The notes below the pieces were generated by a model that was not told the DNA's origin, made no database searches, and saw only the letters and a program-made list of their open reading frames with translations. From positions 1,054,001-1,118,000 of the forward strand of contig NZ_CP067378.1 of NCBI RefSeq assembly GCF_019565505.1: DNA of 64,000 nt. Reading direction: 5' to 3'. Below, piece by piece: positions 59,966 through 64,000 of the stretch; position 1 is the stretch's first letter, and the number at the start of each line of letters is the position of its first letter. A program made the position numbers and the translations under genes. Source of the DNA: Flavobacterium davisii. GTDB lineage: Bacteria > Bacteroidota > Bacteroidia > Flavobacteriales > Flavobacteriaceae.

Positions 59966-61159
59966 TTAGTTTTTTGAAAAAATCAAGGTTGAACAATTTC
60001 CTCCAAATCCAAATGAATTAGACAATACATAGTCTATTTCTTTATCTTGAACCTCTGTCTGTGGGATTAAATCAAACTCTTGCATTGGTGTTTTGAAATT
60101 TAAATTCGGGAACACTTTTCCGTTTTGCATAGCCAAAACACTGTAGACTGCTTCAATAGCAGCTGCTGCAGCTAAAGTATGTCCTGTAAATGCTTTAGTT
60201 GAACTAAACTCAGGAATCGCATACCCTTCGAAAGCACGGATAATCGCTCTTCCTTCCGATAAATCGTTATTTGGTGTAGCTGTTCCATGCGCATTGATAT
60301 AATCAATCGCATCAGGCGTTATATCTGCCATTTTAAAAGCTTTTTGCATCGCCAAGAAAGCGCCTTCTCCATTTTCAGAAGATGCCGTTTGATGGTAAGC
60401 ATCATTCGCATTTCCAAAACCTTTTAAATAAGCTAATACTTTTTTTCCCTCTTGAGCTACAAGCTTATCAGACTCTAACACGATAAAGGCGGCTGCTTCC
60501 CCAAGATTCAACCCTTTACGATTGTCATCAAAAGGCGTATTAAATGTGTCTGAAAGTATCATTAAGGTTTTAAAACCGTTTATTGTAAACTTAGACATCG
60601 CATCTGTACCGCCCACAATCACTCTATCCAACTGTCCAGAAGCAATCATTCTGGCGCCTAACATTATAGCATTTGCAGCAGAAGAACAGGCTGTACTCAC
60701 TGTTGACACAAACCCTTTTAATCCAATATAGTCGGCAATCTTGTGTGATGAATCACCTGCGTCATGCGCACTAATATATTTTTGAATTTCTGGATTTTCG
60801 AAATATTCATAATAATAACGTTCCGTCATATCCATTCCTCCTACACTAGTAGCCGAAATCAAACCTGTGCGATACGCGTTTATATCTTTAATTTGAGCAT
60901 CTTCTACAGCTTTTTGAGCTGCATAAGCACCTAATAAAGCGGTACGTGAAAAATTATTAGATTCAGGTAAACCTAACAAGTTAACCAATTCTTGGTTACT
61001 CAATTTAATTTCCCCTACTTTAATAACATCTTTATGAGTCGTCTCAAAATTTTCAATTTCGGAAACTCCCGTTTGTTTATTAATTAATGACTCATAATTT
61101 TCTGCTACAGTTTTACCTATCGCAGAAATAATCCCCATACCTGTTATAGCAATTTTCAT
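59966..61159 (-). CDS. beta-ketoacyl-[ACP] synthase (FabF type)
   Basis: The 397-residue condensing enzyme has an intact Cys-His-His triad: STACSSAANAIMLG, NAHGTATPNND and STKAFTGHTLAAAA. It would elongate the polyene chain on the acyl carrier protein, probably with the chain-length-factor-like protein encoded eight bases downstream. A strong hairpin (61201-61241) separates it from the acp gene. Confidence 0.92.
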   Translation of the reverse strand: MKIAITGMGIISAIGKTVAENYESLINKQTGVSEIENFETTHKDVIKVGEIKLSNQELVNLLGLPESNNFSRTALLGAYAAQKAVEDAQIKDINAYRTGLISATSVGGMDMTERYYYEYFENPEIQKYISAHDAGDSSHKIADYIGLKGFVSTVSTACSSAANAIMLGARMIASGQLDRVIVGGTDAMSKFTINGFKTLMILSDTFNTPFDDNRKGLNLGEAAAFIVLESDKLVAQEGKKVLAYLKGFGNANDAYHQTASSENGEGAFLAMQKAFKMADITPDAIDYINAHGTATPNNDLSEGRAIIRAFEGYAIPEFSSTKAFTGHTLAAAAAIEAVYSVLAMQNGKVFPNLNFKTPMQEFDLIPQTEVQDKEIDYVLSNSFGFGGNCSTLIFSKN

Positions 61160-61200
61160 CTAGATGAAAGTTTATATTAGTATTCCTTGTGGTAGCACTT

Positions 61201-61241
61201 AAAAAGGCTGTTTCAAAAACCAGTTTAAAAACAGCCTTTTT
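61201..61241 (-). terminator. internal hairpin between acp and ketosynthase genes
   Basis: A 13-bp stem (61201-61213 with 61229-61241) is rich in A on one side and T on the other, so it reads as a terminator on both strands. It lies inside the minus-strand operon, which suggests partial termination after the acp gene. Confidence 0.65.
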
Positions 61242-61270
61242 TTATTGGTTCATTTTTTTAGAATTGCCTT

Positions 61271-61528
61271 TTATTTTGTTCTATTTTTAGCAATAAAGTC
61301 AGCCATAGTTTCAACTGAAGCGAAGATCGTTTTACCTTCTTTAGGATCTGTTAATTTGATACCGTATTCTTTATCTAATAAAACAATTAATTCTAAAGCG
61401 TCGATTGAATCCAATCCTAAACCATCTCCAAAAAGAGCATCAGTATCTTGGATATCTTCTACAGTTACATCTTCCAAATTTAATACTTCAATAATCTTCG
61501 CTTTTAGTTCTTGTTTTAATGCTTCCAT
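61271..61528 (-). CDS. acyl carrier protein
   Basis: The 85-residue acidic helical protein has the phosphopantetheine attachment site GLGLDSIDALELIVLL (Ser in DSID). It carries the growing polyene chain between ketosynthases, dehydratase and reductase. It is placed between the two ketosynthase blocks, next to an internal terminator. Confidence 0.93.
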   Translation of the reverse strand: MEALKQELKAKIIEVLNLEDVTVEDIQDTDALFGDGLGLDSIDALELIVLLDKEYGIKLTDPKEGKTIFASVETMADFIAKNRTK

Positions 61529-61531
61529 AAC

Positions 61532-62146
61532 TTAATTAAAAATTTGATTTATATTCTCAATATGGTGTGCTACACCTATTTTTTGTTTATCTACTAAATA
61601 CACTACTGCTTTGTAGTTATCTTGAAACAACTCGACCCAGCCACATAAAACTTTATCTGCTTTATCCGTTTTGAGTAATTGTTCTGTATATGTGTGCATA
61701 AAAGGTGCATTATACGCATCGAACACAAAGAATGCGTTTTCTGAGTTTAATTTATGCTTAATACTTACTTCACCAATACAAATATTTGCCAAGGTATACA
61801 CAAAAACGGCAGGGCTTGGAAAATAATTTTCTTTATCCGCAATCGAATCTTGATGTTTCACATCGGTATCCAAACTTGCGGATTGGTTGGCAAATATAAC
61901 CGCTATATTATTTTCTTGCTCGTTTTTAACGGTATCTTTCAATACCATCTCAGAGGCTAAAAAAGCAAGTTTACTCAAATTATCCATTTTAAAAAATTTA
62001 GGATAACTTACTTCAAACTGTTTGTAAATACGTTTTGAAAAATCAGCAAATGATTCCTCTTCGCACGCCATTACTTTTTGACCATCCATATACAAACCTT
62101 CATTACTGAGGGTGCAAACTTTTTGTATGTTGTATTTTGCTTCCAA
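61532..62146 (-). CDS. ketosynthase N-terminal-half-like protein
   Basis: The 204-residue protein matches only the first half of a ketosynthase: LSKLAFLASEMVLKDT (helix), NIAVIFANQSASLDTDVKH (strand and loop), and NYFPSPAVFVYTLANICIGE, which aligns with the FPxxFxxTLxNxxxGxIA segment. The catalytic Cys region is missing, so it is not an active condensing enzyme by itself. Short proteins of this kind sit next to acp in aryl-polyene clusters. It may be a structural partner of the ketosynthases. It begins two bases after the next ketosynthase gene. Confidence 0.7.
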   Translation of the reverse strand: MEAKYNIQKVCTLSNEGLYMDGQKVMACEEESFADFSKRIYKQFEVSYPKFFKMDNLSKLAFLASEMVLKDTVKNEQENNIAVIFANQSASLDTDVKHQDSIADKENYFPSPAVFVYTLANICIGEVSIKHKLNSENAFFVFDAYNAPFMHTYTEQLLKTDKADKVLCGWVELFQDNYKAVVYLVDKQKIGVAHHIENINQIFN

Positions 62147-62148
62147 AA

Positions 62149-63273
62149 TTACTGTATTTTTTTAAAAACTACTGCCGTATTACATCCACCAAAACCAGAA
62201 GCTGTTTTTAATAGCGTATTAATTTCTACTTTATCGGCATGCGTAATCACTCGAATGGGTTGACTAACGCCACACGTTTCATAACCTTTAGATACTATCA
62301 ATTGGTTTTGTCTGGCACTTTCTAAAACCATCACCGTTTCTAATAAACCCGAAGCCCCTAATGTATGACCGTAATATCCTTTCATACTATTTACTGGCTT
62401 ATCCTGCAATCCCAAACGATTAAAAGCTATAGCTTCCATTTCATCATTATAAGGCGTAGCCGTTCCATGTGCTGAAATGGTATCGATATGATTTGCTTCT
62501 ACTCCTGCCTCTTTCAAAGCCGATTGAATACTTCTGTACAAACCTTCTCCTGTTCTTGAAGGACCTGAAATATGATTGGCATCATTTACAGCACCTTCAC
62601 CCAATATTTCAAAATCATTTGATTTAATTTCCTCTTCAAAAGAAGTTACATAAACAGCTGCAACGGCTTCACCTAAAGTAACCCCTGTTCGATTAGCATC
62701 ATAAGGTTTACAAGGTGCATCGCTCATAGCTTGAAAAGAATTAAATCCAGAAAGCACGAATTCTGTTACTTCATCGCCAGCAATTACATAAGCATTATCA
62801 TACAAATCACCTTGAATTAAACGTTTTGCAACCGAAACTGCTAAAATTCCAGAAACACAAGCATTTGATACCACAATAGGCTCAGTAGAAAATCCAAAGT
62901 GATGCGCTACTTTTTTTGCCAACGTTGCTAATTGTGCTTGCTCTATAGTTGCTGATTTATTTTCTAATTGAATAATATCGCCTTTGGTAGTTGAAAAAAT
63001 AAATGCCGTACGTTCATTAATTTTTGAGGTATCAATAATTGGCTCTAAAACTTGAACCAATAATTTTTCCATTTTTGACCAACCCTCGGCATTAGATAAA
63101 ATCATATCATTAGGTATAATAGAAGCATAAAAATCTTCTAACATTCCCATACGACTATGTTTTGCAATACCTGATGCACCTTCTTGAATCGCATTCCAGT
63201 TTTGACTTACTGAATTGCCAAGTGGTGTAATACAATTGGATTTTGTAATATAACAGCGTTTCATCTTATTCAA
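62149..63273 (-). CDS. beta-ketoacyl-[ACP] synthase
   Basis: The 374-residue condensing enzyme has an intact catalytic triad: VVSNACVSGILAVSV (Cys), SAHGTATPYNDEMEA (His) and MKGYYGHTLGASGLLE (His). It is a second full synthase in the cluster, distinct in sequence from that at 59966-61159; one may start and the other extend the chain. It overlaps the thioesterase gene by eight bases. Confidence 0.9.
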   Translation of the reverse strand: MNKMKRCYITKSNCITPLGNSVSQNWNAIQEGASGIAKHSRMGMLEDFYASIIPNDMILSNAEGWSKMEKLLVQVLEPIIDTSKINERTAFIFSTTKGDIIQLENKSATIEQAQLATLAKKVAHHFGFSTEPIVVSNACVSGILAVSVAKRLIQGDLYDNAYVIAGDEVTEFVLSGFNSFQAMSDAPCKPYDANRTGVTLGEAVAAVYVTSFEEEIKSNDFEILGEGAVNDANHISGPSRTGEGLYRSIQSALKEAGVEANHIDTISAHGTATPYNDEMEAIAFNRLGLQDKPVNSMKGYYGHTLGASGLLETVMVLESARQNQLIVSKGYETCGVSQPIRVITHADKVEINTLLKTASGFGGCNTAVVFKKIQ

Positions 63274-63712
63274 TTAATCCACATTTACGTTTCCATGCCT
63301 CAAAAAAAGGTGGAAGACTTAACGATAAATCCCCATTGCTATCTAAAAAAACTTGTACAGTTTCACCCGTACAGACTACTTGATTATCATTATCAAATAT
63401 TTTGTATCTAAAAATCATTTTAGCAGCGGGAGTATCTACAAAAGTAGTTTCAATTCTAGCTACATCGCCATAACGTAAAGACAATTTATGCTCACAAGAC
63501 GATTTTACTATTGGTGTTGTATACCCATTAGCTTGAACATCGAGATATGAAATCCCATGTTGACGTCCAAAGGCTTCTCTACCATCTTCAAAATAGGTAA
63601 TATAATAGCCATGCCATACGATACCCAAAGGGTCCGTTTCATTAAATCGAACACGAATATCGTGCGCTACCATTAATTCTGGTATTTCTTTACACAGCTC
63701 TTTTCTTTTTAT
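63266..63712 (-). CDS. 4-hydroxybenzoyl-CoA-thioesterase-like enzyme
   Basis: This hot-dog-fold thioesterase has the family signature VRFNETDPLGIVWHGYYITY, with the Asp of ETDPLG as catalytic candidate, then FEDGREAFGRQHGISY. The ATG at 63712 (MIKRKELC) is preferred; the earlier start at 63727 overlaps the permease gene more. It could release or transfer acyl intermediates of the pigment or edit misloaded acyl carrier protein. Confidence 0.83.
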   Translation of the reverse strand: MKRKELCKEIPELMVAHDIRVRFNETDPLGIVWHGYYITYFEDGREAFGRQHGISYLDVQANGYTTPIVKSSCEHKLSLRYGDVARIETTFVDTPAAKMIFRYKIFDNDNQVVCTGETVQVFLDSNGDLSLSLPPFFEAWKRKCGLIE

Positions 63713-64000
63713 CATAGGTAATTGCAATCGTGATAGTTAAAACAAAAAATAGCACCAATAAAATCAAGTTGGGCAAAATTGTGACAATACCCGCATTACG
63801 TAATAAAACATCGTAAAAGGCATTTAATCCCCAATTCATTGGTGAAATATGTGCTATATACTGCATGATTTTTGGCATAGCAAAAACAGGAACCCAAACA
63901 CCACCCACAGCAGCCAATATAACCACCGAAGTTGCTCCAAAAGGGGCGGATTGTTCTTGTGTTGTAGCCACTGTTCCTAGAAGAATTCCAAAACCAATAG
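63690..64000 (-). CDS. ABC-2 type transporter permease, 3' part only
   Basis: This is the C-terminal part (about 100 codons) of a membrane permease that continues beyond the right edge. The segment VVILAAVGGVWVPVFAMPKI, the short loop ISPMNWGLNAFYDVLLRN and the last helix (LPNLILLVLFFVLTITIAI) match ABC-2 permeases, where P-x-W-x-x-x-A-F is typical. It is the most upstream gene of the polyene operon in the window and overlaps the thioesterase start. Confidence 0.8.
   Translation of the reverse strand, partial: IGFGILLGTVATTQEQSAPFGATSVVILAAVGGVWVPVFAMPKIMQYIAHISPMNWGLNAFYDVLLRNAGIVTILPNLILLVLFFVLTITIAITYDKKKRAV

Overview
The window is AT-rich chromosomal DNA from a gliding, pigmented member of the Flavobacteriaceae, most likely a Flavobacterium. 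The evidence is the gldK-gldL-gldM-gldN operon of the type IX secretion/gliding machinery, a long flexirubin/aryl-polyene type gene cluster, TAnnTTTG promoter elements typical of Bacteroidetes, and conserved neighbourhoods (miaB then a sigma-54 activator, lptE, secG; groES-groEL). I saw no rRNA, tRNA, CRISPR array, transposase or integrase.

Layout. 0.1-5.5 kb: a secreted beta-helix protein, a FemAB/GNAT-like acyltransferase, an ABC-F ATPase and a DUF983 protein. 5.6-15.1 kb: a Pel-like exopolysaccharide operon on the minus strand (PelF glycosyltransferase, PelG flippase, a GH114-type hydrolase, an unknown polytopic membrane protein, and a giant deacetylase-TPR-beta-barrel protein). 15.1-21.4 kb: an FAD oxidoreductase and gldNMLK. 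21.5-25.2 kb: an arginase-fold protein with altered metal ligands, and topA. 25.4-33.5 kb, plus strand: miaB, GxxExxY protein, sigma-54 activator, lptE, a TPR-like protein, secG, groES, a broken four-helix-bundle (IVS-type) gene, groEL. 33.6-37.8 kb: a TonB-receptor-like outer-membrane barrel, divergent from a histidine kinase/response regulator pair. 37.8-45 kb: accessory DNA with a lipoprotein hydrolase, a 21-bp minisatellite, structured repeats, and a DUF4365 gene, a NACHT NTPase gene and an RraB-like lipoprotein gene separated by attC-like spacers. 45.2-64 kb: the minus-strand flexirubin/aryl-polyene operon, running off the right edge.

How the genes work together. The Pel-like operon carries synthesis, flipping, deacetylation, cleavage and export functions but none of the Pseudomonas regulatory subunits that I can recognise. 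The polyene operon supplies ketosynthases, an acyl carrier protein, a dehydratase, a thioesterase, activation and acyl-transfer enzymes, and an envelope export/localisation set (MMPL transporter, LolA-like carrier, lipoprotein, barrel protein).

A strong caveat: at least 22 single-base frameshifts in 17 otherwise conserved genes, mostly in short homopolymers and mostly missing a base, point to uncorrected sequencing errors rather than gene decay. Genes that read as several frames are therefore annotated over their reconstructed full span, with the break positions given.
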